DNA from: a virus
Length of the DNA: 56,268 nucleotides
Reading direction: 5' to 3' (one strand)
IMG/VR virus record: IMGVR_UViG_3300025151_000003
Coordinates: 1 to 56,268 of that record
Position numbers and translations under genes: made by a program
The notes under the pieces: generated by a model
Databases searched by the model: none
The model's input: the letters and a program-made list of their open reading frames with translations, nothing else
Told to the model about the DNA's origin: nothing
Shown: piece by piece, positions 6,346 to 13,604 of the stretch
Position numbering within the stretch: position 1 is the stretch's first letter
How the letters are laid out: each line of letters begins with the position of its first letter

Positions 6346-7230
6346 ATGCAACAATTACTTGATATGAATAGAGATATTATGTTTTCTGTACGTGCACAAA
6401 ATGTACAGGGTAGCTTAGGTCTGTTATCTGCACCAGACATGAAGATGTTGTATCGTGGAAGTTATATAAAGCCTGTTACAGGTACTTATATATCTGTAGT
6501 AAATAAGAACTACTGTGTAGTAGAGAACAGAGAAGTATTAGAACCACTACAAAAACAGATGATAGATTACTTTGATCCTATTGTACTAGAAGATGTACAA
6601 ATTAAAGATACTATACTTAAAAATGGTAAAGTATGTTATTCTGAATACATCTTTCCTAAAATTAAACATGGAATTGAAACTAATGTAGGTCATAAGACTG
6701 ATTTTGGTCTAAGATTTGTCATCAAAAATAGTTTTGATGGTAAAGGATCAGTGGTGATGTGGTCTGGTCTGATAGACTTCTTCTGTACAAATGGTACAGT
6801 GACAGGTAAGTATGATGTAACTCGTAAGAGACATACTCGTAACTTTAATACAGATGGTTTTATAAATGCTTTTGAAGTTACTATGAATAATCATAAAGAA
6901 ATTGTTGATAGTTATCAGAGACTAGCAGATAAGAAAGTAAATAATTTACAAGTCTTCAATCTATTTAATAATCTTACTAAAACTAAAGATGTTGCGAGGT
7001 CTGGTACACTTGCAGACAAGTTATATAAACAGTATGATATTGAGAGTCTTACTCGTGGTGACAATGCTTTTGCTGTAATGTCTGCCATGACACACTACTC
7101 CTCTCATGGTAGAGGTGCATTTAACTTGACTCGTAGTGGAGATCAGGGTACACTTTATAAACGTCAAGAGAAAGTAACTAATTGGTTACGTTCTGACACT
7201 TGGAAAGAGTTCGTTGCTGAAGCTGCCTAG
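6346..7230 (+). CDS. DUF932-family protein
   Basis: A 294-residue protein with the DUF932 (phage/plasmid-like) signature: GLRFVIKNSFDGKGS near residue 123, then DFFCTNGTV near residue 146 and a helical C-terminal half ending LRSDTWKEFVAEAA. The family is widespread on phages and plasmids; its function is not established. It is the largest protein of the early block and is closed by a strong terminator at 7244, so it ends a transcription unit. A GGATAATAAA spacer precedes the ATG. Confidence 0.75.
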   Translation: MQQLLDMNRDIMFSVRAQNVQGSLGLLSAPDMKMLYRGSYIKPVTGTYISVVNKNYCVVENREVLEPLQKQMIDYFDPIVLEDVQIKDTILKNGKVCYSEYIFPKIKHGIETNVGHKTDFGLRFVIKNSFDGKGSVVMWSGLIDFFCTNGTVTGKYDVTRKRHTRNFNTDGFINAFEVTMNNHKEIVDSYQRLADKKVNNLQVFNLFNNLTKTKDVARSGTLADKLYKQYDIESLTRGDNAFAVMSAMTHYSSHGRGAFNLTRSGDQGTLYKRQEKVTNWLRSDTWKEFVAEAA

Positions 7231-7243
7231 TGTGGTAAACTAC

Positions 7244-7289
7244 GGAAAGTAAAGACTTATTAATTTAAGTTTTTACTTTCCATTTTTTT
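7244..7289 (+). terminator. Intrinsic terminator after DUF932
   Basis: GGAAAGTAAA (7244-7253) pairs with TTTACTTTCC (7272-7281), with an inner ACTTA/TAAGT match, followed by seven T residues. This is the clearest rho-independent terminator in the early region. Confidence 0.8.
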
Positions 7290-7299
7290 ATGATATAAT
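7272..7299 (+). promoter_or_regulatory. Extended -10 promoter
   Basis: TGATATAAT (7291-7299) is an extended -10 element with a perfect TATAAT; TTTACT at 7272-7277 is a partial -35 with 16-bp spacing. It sits directly on the terminator's 3' arm and would restart transcription for the genes from 7311. Confidence 0.5.
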
Positions 7300-7310
7300 A
7301 GAGGTTCATG

Positions 7311-7544
7311 ATGAAGATTCCTACATTTACAAATGAATCACAAATAAAAACATACTTACGAGGTAATAATGATCCGCTTGTAATGCAAGTATTAGAAGAA
7401 TATTGGTGGAATATTCTAAACCTTCAGGGCGATGATGCTATAAATGAAATAAACTTTTTCAAGTTAAATGTTTGGGTGAGATCTCAAGTAGAGACGTTGT
7501 GGGCTGGATACGAGGAGTATTATAATGACACTATCAATGCATGA
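7311..7544 (+). CDS. Small hypothetical protein (77 aa)
   Basis: First gene behind the promoter at 7291; GAGG lies 5 bases before an ATGATG pair, so the start may be 7308 or 7311. The product (MKIPTFTNESQIKTYL) is mainly helical, with many tryptophans and tyrosines (EEYWWNIL; WVRSQVETLWAGYEEYY). Its 3' end overlaps the next gene by 20 bases. Not recognised. Confidence 0.5.
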   Translation: MKIPTFTNESQIKTYLRGNNDPLVMQVLEEYWWNILNLQGDDAINEINFFKLNVWVRSQVETLWAGYEEYYNDTINA

Positions 7545-7671
7545 AGCTGTAGAAGAAGCAGTAGAAATACTATCTATGCTACATTTAAATGGTAAAGTAG
7601 TAACTTCAGATAATGATAAACTTTCTGAGGTTATTCATACATTTAATTGTTACTTAGATGAGGGCCATTAA
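7525..7671 (+). CDS. Small acidic hypothetical protein (48 aa)
   Basis: The 48-residue product (MTLSMHEAVEEAVEIL) is acidic and helical, with one cysteine near the end (NCYLDEGH). An AGGAG site lies within the overlapping upstream gene, and the stop touches the next ATG. Not recognised. Confidence 0.4.
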   Translation: MTLSMHEAVEEAVEILSMLHLNGKVVTSDNDKLSEVIHTFNCYLDEGH

Positions 7672-7872
7672 ATGACTAAGTTTATTATAACTCAACATGA
7701 AACTGATACGATACAACATCTTGGTGACTTTGATGTTCTTATATCTGAACAAGATGAGTCTATATGTTTATTTAATACTTATGAAGAAGCCGTAGAATTT
7801 TTAATGGATGAGGGTGTTCGTTATGTTGATGGTAAATTTTTAAATAATGTCAACATAGAGAGGTTACAATGA
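7672..7872 (+). CDS. Small hypothetical protein (66 aa)
   Basis: A 66-residue protein (MTKFIITQHETDTIQHL) with alternating strands and a helix (TYEEAVEFLMDEGV), reminiscent of small phage alpha/beta proteins. GAGGG precedes the ATG and the stop overlaps the next gene by 4 bases (ATGA). Not recognised. Confidence 0.5.
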   Translation: MTKFIITQHETDTIQHLGDFDVLISEQDESICLFNTYEEAVEFLMDEGVRYVDGKFLNNVNIERLQ

Positions 7873-8369
7873 ATATTAATTATAAATTAGTTGTTACTCT
7901 TGTTTTAGCCACAGTAATGGTTGCTCTTATGTCTTCACGATCTAAGGCAAACGAATTAGCTTGTCTATCTGAAGCTGTTTATTTTGAAGCTAGGTCAGAA
8001 AGTTTTCTAGCACAGTTAGCTGTAGCTAATGTAGTCATAGAAAGAGTTAAGAGCCGTAAGTATCCTGATACAATATGTGATGTAGTACATCAGGGTAAAT
8101 ATATAAATGGTAAACCAATAAGAAATAAATGCCAGTTTTCATACTGGTGTGACGGTAAACCAGAAAGAATAAAAAATGTTAAGGCTTACAAAGAGTCTGT
8201 AGATGCGGCCTCTCTTGCCATGAATGGGGTTCAAGTAGAACCCACTCTTGGAGCTACACATTACCATGCTAATTATGTTAACCCTAAATGGAGTAGGAGT
8301 CCTACATTTATTTTTCTTTCTTCTTTAGATAAACATATGTTTTATATTGACAGTAGATTATTACAATGA
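7869..8369 (+). CDS. Secreted cell wall hydrolase, SleB (Hydrolase_2) type
   Basis: Residues 6-27 are a signal peptide or signal-anchor (LVVTLVLATVMVALMSS, then SKANE). The rest matches the SleB/CwlJ hydrolase fold: LSEAVYFEARSES near residue 33 (the Glu corresponding to the catalytic position), AVANVVIERVKSRKYPDTIC, CQFSYWCDGKPE and a C-terminal GATHYHANYVNPKW. The family cleaves peptidoglycan. It is encoded in the early arm, far from the holin and the M15 endolysin. With an export signal it could act without a holin, or be a periplasm/entry factor; which is unclear. Confidence 0.8.
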   Translation: MNINYKLVVTLVLATVMVALMSSRSKANELACLSEAVYFEARSESFLAQLAVANVVIERVKSRKYPDTICDVVHQGKYINGKPIRNKCQFSYWCDGKPERIKNVKAYKESVDAASLAMNGVQVEPTLGATHYHANYVNPKWSRSPTFIFLSSLDKHMFYIDSRLLQ

Positions 8370-8518
8370 TAGAACATAAACATATTAAACAGTTAAAAGA
8401 TATAATAAAAAGAAGAGATGAAGAAATTAGAGAGTTGCGTAAGAAACTTTCTCAATATGAAAAAGATAGTAGAAACAAATGGATAGAATTAGATAGTAAA
8501 GGTTTAGGAAATGGCTAA
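8366..8518 (+). CDS. Small coiled-coil protein (50 aa)
   Basis: The start ATGA overlaps the hydrolase stop. The 50-residue product is an almost uninterrupted charged helix (KQLKDIIKRRDEEIRELRKK) with heptad spacing, then a polar tail. It overlaps the next gene by 8 bases. Not recognised. Confidence 0.45.
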   Translation: MIEHKHIKQLKDIIKRRDEEIRELRKKLSQYEKDSRNKWIELDSKGLGNG

Positions 8519-8693
8519 AAATTTATGGGATAAAGAGCGAAACGAAATATTTCGTGATCTTGTTCGCCAGTACGAAGAAGAAGGATACTCTCTGAAAGAC
8601 TCTAAAAAGTTAGCGAAAACAGAAGTTGATGAAGTTATGCTAGACAAAGAGAATGTTTTGGAGTATTTTCTAAGTGACGATTTGTTTGAGTAA
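8511..8693 (+). CDS. Small helical hypothetical protein (60 aa)
   Basis: A 60-residue acidic helical protein (MAKNLWDKERNEIFRD) with TTTAGGAA before the ATG. The pattern 'YEEEGYSLKDSKKLAKTEVDE' minus its last residue (residues 21-40) is common to small phage proteins of unknown role. It ends five bases before the next small frame. Confidence 0.5.
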   Translation: MAKNLWDKERNEIFRDLVRQYEEEGYSLKDSKKLAKTEVDEVMLDKENVLEYFLSDDLFE

Positions 8694-8697
8694 AAAA

Positions 8698-8838
8698 ATG
8701 TGGAGGTTAATTATAAAAGATAAAAAATTGAATCAATCTTTTGATACAAAAAAAGATGCAGAGTTAGAAGTCTGTAGTAGAAAAGGATTGTTAAAATATC
8801 TAGGGGTAAACGATGTATACAGGATTAAAAGAATATGA
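8698..8838 (+). CDS. Small basic hypothetical protein (46 aa)
   Basis: A 46-residue basic frame (MWRLIIKDKKLNQSF) with an internal helix (KKDAELEVCSRKGLLKYL). It overlaps the start of the primase-helicase gene by 26 bases, which would couple their translation. It has no clear ribosome site, so it is only moderately supported. Confidence 0.35.
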   Translation: MWRLIIKDKKLNQSFDTKKDAELEVCSRKGLLKYLGVNDVYRIKRI

Positions 8839-10471
8839 TAGAGATAACTCTAGGGCTATTAGCCGCAAGCCTTGCTTTACATGTGATTCAAGTGATGCTA
8901 ACGTAGAGTATGATGACGGACATCATTTTTGTTACAGTTGCGAAACATACTTCCCACCAAACTATAAATCAGAGGGCAACATGATACAACAACAGAACTC
9001 GTATCAACTTAATAAAAAGAAAGCTTTTAATTTTGCGGCAATAGCTGACAGAAAAATTAGTGAGAAGACTTGTAGAGAGTATGGTGTTACTGTCTCAATG
9101 CAAGGATCTATCATCACTGACCATCAATACAAATACTACGATAAAGATAACAACCATATAGCTACTAAGTTTAGACAGACACAAGATAAAAAGTTTTACT
9201 CTGAAGGTAACATGTCTGGTGCGGTCCTGTTTGGACAGAACAAGTTTAATCAGGGTGGTAAATACATTACTGTGTGTGAAGGTGAGCTAGACGCTATGTC
9301 TGCTTACGAGTTGCTAGGTTCTAAGTGGCCTGTCGTATCTATCAAAAACGGTGCGGCATCTGCTTTGAAGAACTGTCAACAAGCTCTGGACTACTTAAAT
9401 AAGTTTGATCAGATTGTCTTATGCTTTGATAATGACAAGCAGGGCAGAGAAGCAGAACAAAAAGTAGCCAAGCTATTTGAACCAAACAAATGTAAGATCA
9501 TGAGTCTGGATCTAAAAGATGCTAACGAGTATCTCAAGACAGGACAACGTGAGAGGTTTGTTAATACATGGTGGAACGCTAGAACATACACACCAGTAGG
9601 CATAGTCAATCTCGCTGATCTTGGTGCTTCTCTCTATGATGAGAAGGTAAATGAGACATGCCTCTATCCTTGGTCTAAGATGAACGAGAAGACTTACGGT
9701 ATGCGTACAGGTGAGCTAGTGACGTTCACCTCTGGTGCTGGTATGGGTAAGTCTAGTATTATGCGTGAGTTAATGCATCATATTATGTCTAATACACAGG
9801 ATAATATTGGCGTGTTAGCTCTTGAAGAAAATACACGTAACACTGCATTTAATATCATGAGTGTGGAAGCTAACGCTAGACTGTACATCAAAGAAATACG
9901 CAACCAGTACACACAAGAGCAGTTGAATGATTGGCAAAAGAAAACTATTGGATCTGGTAGGTTCTTTGCCTTTGATCACTTTGGTTCTATTGAGAACGAT
10001 GAGATACTAGATCGTGTCAGGTATATGGCAAAAGCATTAGACTGCAAGTGGGTATTCTTAGATCACTTATCTATCCTTGTATCAGGTCAAGAGGACAATG
10101 GTGATGAGCGCAAGTCTATAGATATTCTTATGACTAAGCTACGATCTCTCGTAGAAGAAACAGGTATAGCTCTACTGCTTGTCAGCCATCTACGTAGACC
10201 GTCAGGTGATCGTGGTCATGAGGATGGGCGTGAGGTATCACTCTCGCATCTACGTGGCTCTGCTTCTATTGCTCATCTATCTGATGCAGTGATTGCACTA
10301 GAGCGTAACCAACAAGCAGACGATGACGTAGAAGCTAACACTACTACCATACGTATTCTAAAGAATAGATATACTGGTGACACTGGTGTAGCTTGCCACT
10401 TGCATTATGATAAAGACTCAGGTAGAATGTCACAGATTGATAACCCATTGATGGATGATGAAGATGAGTGA
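8813..10471 (+). CDS. Primase-helicase, T7 gp4-like
   Basis: A bifunctional replication enzyme: the primase makes RNA primers and the hexameric helicase unwinds the fork. Residues 21-43 hold the Cys4 zinc site (C21, C24, C40, C43); residues 155-159 (EGELD) and 205-207 (DND) are TOPRIM metal-binding residues; GAGMGKS (307-313) is Walker A and WVFLDHLS (412-419) Walker B, followed by LLVSHLRRP, a DnaB-type motif. At 552 residues it is near T7 gp4 (566). Met57, after AGAGGGCAAC, could be an internal start giving a helicase-only form as T7 gp4B. Its stop overlaps the next gene. Confidence 0.95.
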   Translation: MYTGLKEYDRDNSRAISRKPCFTCDSSDANVEYDDGHHFCYSCETYFPPNYKSEGNMIQQQNSYQLNKKKAFNFAAIADRKISEKTCREYGVTVSMQGSIITDHQYKYYDKDNNHIATKFRQTQDKKFYSEGNMSGAVLFGQNKFNQGGKYITVCEGELDAMSAYELLGSKWPVVSIKNGAASALKNCQQALDYLNKFDQIVLCFDNDKQGREAEQKVAKLFEPNKCKIMSLDLKDANEYLKTGQRERFVNTWWNARTYTPVGIVNLADLGASLYDEKVNETCLYPWSKMNEKTYGMRTGELVTFTSGAGMGKSSIMRELMHHIMSNTQDNIGVLALEENTRNTAFNIMSVEANARLYIKEIRNQYTQEQLNDWQKKTIGSGRFFAFDHFGSIENDEILDRVRYMAKALDCKWVFLDHLSILVSGQEDNGDERKSIDILMTKLRSLVEETGIALLLVSHLRRPSGDRGHEDGREVSLSHLRGSASIAHLSDAVIALERNQQADDDVEANTTTIRILKNRYTGDTGVACHLHYDKDSGRMSQIDNPLMDDEDE

Positions 10472-10922
10472 AGTAAGAAAACTTTTTGATAAAAGTGTTT
10501 ACGATAAAGCAGACAGGGCTGCAAAGGATGCGGCCTTTAAATTTATTAGTACTATGAACTATACGACTGTTGATACAACAGAGCGTAAGGACTTTGATAT
10601 TTTATGTAAAGCAAGAACAGAGACGCACCATCTTTATGAAGTAGAAGTAAAGTATGCGTGGAAGGGAGAGTGGCCTAAGTCTTGGACTGAGATACGTATC
10701 CCACATAGAAAAAAGAGACTACTTGATAAGTGGCAGAAAGAATATCCCAATGCTCTCTTTACTTTCATGGTGTTTCGTAATGACTGTGAGAAAGCTTGGC
10801 ACATTGATGCAAATGTTTTACTTGATTGTGAGGTTAAAGAAGCTTATAATAAAAATATCTCCAAAGGAGAGAAGTTTTTTCATATACCAGTAGATAAGGC
10901 AAACCTTATAGATATACCATGA
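10455..10922 (+). CDS. PD-(D/E)XK-like nuclease (putative)
   Basis: The 155-residue protein (starts possible at 10455 or 10464) has DFDILCKARTET near residue 47 and YEVEVKYAW near residue 61, fitting the D...ExK core of restriction-endonuclease folds, then basic RIPHRKKRL. It sits between primase-helicase and polymerase and overlaps both by a few bases. In T7-like phages a Holliday-junction resolvase of this fold serves replication; the analogous role here is inference. Confidence 0.5.
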   Translation: MMKMSEVRKLFDKSVYDKADRAAKDAAFKFISTMNYTTVDTTERKDFDILCKARTETHHLYEVEVKYAWKGEWPKSWTEIRIPHRKKRLLDKWQKEYPNALFTFMVFRNDCEKAWHIDANVLLDCEVKEAYNKNISKGEKFFHIPVDKANLIDIP

Positions 10923-12553
10923 CTACAGCCGTAGTAGACATAGAGACAGACAGCTTAGATGCTAGTCGTATACATTGCATAGTTGCACAACATTATAAAA
11001 CAGGAGAGATGCGTGAGTGGGTAGGAGATCAATGTAAAGAGTTTGGAGAGTGGTCAAAGAAAATAGACACGTTCATAATGCACAACGGTCTTAGCTTTGA
11101 TGCTCCTGTCTTAAATAAATTAACAGGATCTAAAATATCTTCTTCACAAGTACGTGATACTTTGTTAGAGTCTCAACTGTTTAATCCCATCAGAGATGGA
11201 GGTCATAGTCTAAAAGCATGGGGTCAAGAATTAAATTATCATAAGTTTGACTACGATAACTTCAATCATTTCACTCTTGAGATGCTAGACTATTGTAAAC
11301 AAGATGTAGCACTGACCAGAAAAGTAGCGCAGCGTCTTGAGTTAGAAGGCACAAAGTTTTCTAAAAAATCTTATGAGTTGGAAAGAGATGTTAGAGTTAT
11401 TATAGATAATCAAGAACGTAATGGCTTTGCATTTAACATGAGAGAAGGTCAGTTACTTCTGGCTAAATTAGAAGATGAACAACATGAATTAGAAAGACAA
11501 TCAATAGATATGTTTGAGCCTACTATTGTAGAGCTTAAAACTAAGACAAAAGAAATACCATTTAACATAGCATCTCGCCAACAAATAGCAGACCGCTTGA
11601 TGAGACGTGGTTGGGAGCCAGATGTATACACAGAAAAAGGTAATGTTGTAATCAATGAGGCTGTACTATCTAAAATTAAAATGCCAGAAGCAGAAATGTT
11701 TAGTAGATACTTTCTTCTACAAAAGAGAACTGGTCTTTTAAAATCTTGGATAAAGGAATGTAGTAATGACTTACGTGTTCATGGTAGTGTTCTTACTCTT
11801 AAAACTATTACTGGTCGCATGGCTCACCACAGTCCCAACATGGCCCAAGTACCAGCAGTCTATAGCCCTTATGGAAAAGAATGTAGAGCACTATGGGGAG
11901 TTTCAAACAGCGACACACATAAACTTGTAGGCACTGATGCAAGTGGTCTTGAACTTAGATGTCTTGCACACTATATGAACGATACTAATTTTACAGAAGA
12001 GGTTTTAACTGGTGATGTACACACTGCTAATCAAAGAGCAGCAGGATTAAAAACTAGAGATCAAGCTAAGACTTTTATCTATGCTTTTTTATATGGTGCA
12101 GGACCAGCTAAGATAGGTAAAGTTGTTGGTGGTTCTGCTTCTACAGGACAAAGGTTAATATCTAAGTTCTTATCTAATATGCCAGCTTTGAAAGTGCTAA
12201 GATCAAATGTATCAGAGGCTGCTCAGAGTGGAACTATTAAAGGTCTTGATGGTAGAAGATTACACATTAGATCAGAACATGCAGCACTAAACACTTTACT
12301 ACAAGGTGCTGGTGCTATAGTCTGCAAGCAATGGCTTGTTCAAATAAATGAAAAGGTTAGAAGATCTGGAGTTGATGCAAAGTTGGTAGCATCTGTTCAC
12401 GATGAATACCAGTTTGAAGTAGCCAAACCAGATGTTCAAAGGTTTTGTAAACTAACAAAGGAGGCAATGTATCAGACACAAAAAATATTTAATTTTAAAT
12501 GTGATTTAGATTCTGACTACAAAGTTGGAAACAACTGGGCAGAGACACACTGA
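10919..12553 (+). CDS. DNA polymerase, family A (T7-like), with 3'-5' exonuclease
   Basis: Replicative polymerase. The exonuclease has D7/E9 (VVDIETDS), NGLSFD (56-61) and YCKQD (125-129). Polymerase motif A is GTDASGLELR (338-347), motif B RDQAKTFIYAFLYG (380-393) and motif C VHDE (493-496). Tyr388 matches T7 Tyr526, the dideoxynucleotide-sensitive type (position 762 in E. coli Pol I). At 544 residues it is much shorter than T7 (704) and appears to lack a thioredoxin-binding loop, so processivity may differ. Its start overlaps the upstream stop (ATGA) and its stop overlaps the next ATG. Confidence 0.95.
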   Translation: MTTAVVDIETDSLDASRIHCIVAQHYKTGEMREWVGDQCKEFGEWSKKIDTFIMHNGLSFDAPVLNKLTGSKISSSQVRDTLLESQLFNPIRDGGHSLKAWGQELNYHKFDYDNFNHFTLEMLDYCKQDVALTRKVAQRLELEGTKFSKKSYELERDVRVIIDNQERNGFAFNMREGQLLLAKLEDEQHELERQSIDMFEPTIVELKTKTKEIPFNIASRQQIADRLMRRGWEPDVYTEKGNVVINEAVLSKIKMPEAEMFSRYFLLQKRTGLLKSWIKECSNDLRVHGSVLTLKTITGRMAHHSPNMAQVPAVYSPYGKECRALWGVSNSDTHKLVGTDASGLELRCLAHYMNDTNFTEEVLTGDVHTANQRAAGLKTRDQAKTFIYAFLYGAGPAKIGKVVGGSASTGQRLISKFLSNMPALKVLRSNVSEAAQSGTIKGLDGRRLHIRSEHAALNTLLQGAGAIVCKQWLVQINEKVRRSGVDAKLVASVHDEYQFEVAKPDVQRFCKLTKEAMYQTQKIFNFKCDLDSDYKVGNNWAETH

Positions 12554-13002
12554 TGGAACAACAAGAGTTATTTTCTAATGAAGAGTTAATAGATCCAAAC
12601 ACTCCACTAAAAAAATGCACAGCTTGTAAAAAAGAATTACCTGTAGCTGCATTTGAATGGACAAGTTGGAGTAGAAGAGATGGAACTGGTAAAAAGAAAA
12701 GTAAATGTAGGGAGTGTGTTAGAGATGCAGAACAAACATGCACTGATTTAAAATTAAAAATACCTTATCCAGATAAAAATTATTGTTGTCCCATCTGTGG
12801 TAGAGATGAAGATAATTTAAAAGAAGATTTTATAGATCCATATTCAAGAGCTAATAAATCTAGTTGGTGTTTAGACCATGACCATGAAACAAAAAAGTTT
12901 AGAGGTTGGTTGTGTAATAAATGTAACTCTGCTCTTGGGTGGTTTAACGATGACATAAATTATTTAAGGAGGGCCGTGAAATATTTAGAAAATAGTACTT
13001 GA
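12553..13002 (+). CDS. Recombination endonuclease VII-like protein
   Basis: 149 residues. A first zinc knuckle uses C22, C25, C52 and C55; the second domain has CPIC (79-82), LDHDHET (107-113), FRGWLC (116-121) and CNKCNSALG (121-129), the ββα-metal layout of phage endonuclease VII (a Holliday-junction resolvase) and its free-standing homing relatives. It starts at the last base of the polymerase stop. It may be a resolvase or a mobile nuclease next to polA; the fold is clear, the role is not. Confidence 0.8.
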   Translation: MEQQELFSNEELIDPNTPLKKCTACKKELPVAAFEWTSWSRRDGTGKKKSKCRECVRDAEQTCTDLKLKIPYPDKNYCCPICGRDEDNLKEDFIDPYSRANKSSWCLDHDHETKKFRGWLCNKCNSALGWFNDDINYLRRAVKYLENST

Positions 13003-13027
13003 CAGTTAAATCACGATGTGATATCGT
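12999..13027 (+). promoter_or_regulatory. Promoter for the ssDNA-binding protein gene
   Basis: TTGACA (12999-13004), 17-bp spacer, TATCGT (13022-13027). The -35 is perfect and the -10 is fair. A dyad covers the -10 (see 13012). It overlaps the final codons of the upstream gene and faces ssb. Confidence 0.55.
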
Positions 13028-13028
13028 G
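13012..13028. promoter_or_regulatory. Dyad over the -10 box, possible operator
   Basis: CACGAT-GTGAT-ATCGTG, a perfect 6-bp inverted repeat with 5-bp centre, covers the spacer and -10 of the promoter at 12999. Bound protein would block RNA polymerase. No binder is identified; the GcrA-like protein is one candidate. Confidence 0.4.
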
Positions 13029-13050
13029 TAAAAGTTACTAGACAATCAAG

Positions 13051-13066
13051 GCTGGAATAGTCCAGC
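13051..13066 (+). other. Hairpin in the ssb leader
   Basis: GCTGGA-ATAG-TCCAGC is a compact, GC-containing hairpin in the 5' untranslated leader, 28 bases before the preferred ssb start. It may stabilise the mRNA or serve as a site for translational autoregulation. Confidence 0.45.
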
Positions 13067-13093
13067 GCAACTTAAATGGAGAACATAAAGATC

Positions 13094-13552
13094 ATGAATG
13101 ATCCAATTTACATTACAGGAAAATGTCACTACGCTTCAATCATTGAACCTAACACAAAGTTTGACCCAGTATGGTCAATACAGATTGAGGTAGACGATAA
13201 TAACCGTTCTGTTATTGAGGGAGCTAATCTCAAGATAGCAAACAAAGGTGATGATCGTGGTGACTTTGTTACCATCAAACGTAAAGTTATGCGTAAAGAT
13301 GGCAGTGAGCGTAAAGCTCCTATCGTTAAGGACTCACAGAATAATCTGTGGGATGATAAATTGATTGCCAATGGCAGTCTTGTAAATGTAAAAGCCATTC
13401 CTTATGAATGGAACTATGCTGGTAAGTCTGGCGTATCCGCTGACCTTGCTGCTGTTCAGGTTGTGGATTTTATTGAATACGCAAATAGCAAGGAAGACTT
13501 TGCCCCGGTTGACGGTGGTTACGTACAAGAGTCAGCCTCTGTTCCCTTCTAA
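13094..13552 (+). CDS. Single-stranded DNA-binding protein, T7 gp2.5-like
   Basis: A 152-residue protein, coating ssDNA at the fork. It shows an OB-fold layout: IYITGKCHYASIIEPN, WSIQIEVDD, FVTIKRKV, NGSLVNVKAIPYEW, then an acidic tail (EYANSKEDFAPVDGG, ...ASVPF), as in phage SSBs of the gp2.5 type. The ATG at 13094 is preferred; an in-frame ATG at 13076 adds six residues but has no ribosome site. The gene has its own promoter, dyad, leader hairpin and terminator, consistent with high, separate expression. Confidence 0.8.
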   Translation: MNDPIYITGKCHYASIIEPNTKFDPVWSIQIEVDDNNRSVIEGANLKIANKGDDRGDFVTIKRKVMRKDGSERKAPIVKDSQNNLWDDKLIANGSLVNVKAIPYEWNYAGKSGVSADLAAVQVVDFIEYANSKEDFAPVDGGYVQESASVPF

Positions 13553-13561
13553 CTAAGGAGA

Positions 13562-13601
13562 GGGGGAGTGGTGTTTCCTCTCTGCACTGCTCCCCCATTT
13601 T
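13562..13601 (+). terminator. Terminator after ssb
   Basis: GGGGGAG pairs with CTCCCCC, with inner GTG/CAC pairing across a TG/TG internal loop, followed by ATTTTA. It lies directly before the next ATG at 13605, so read-through or attenuation must feed the exonuclease gene. Confidence 0.65.
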
Positions 13602-13604
13602 ACA

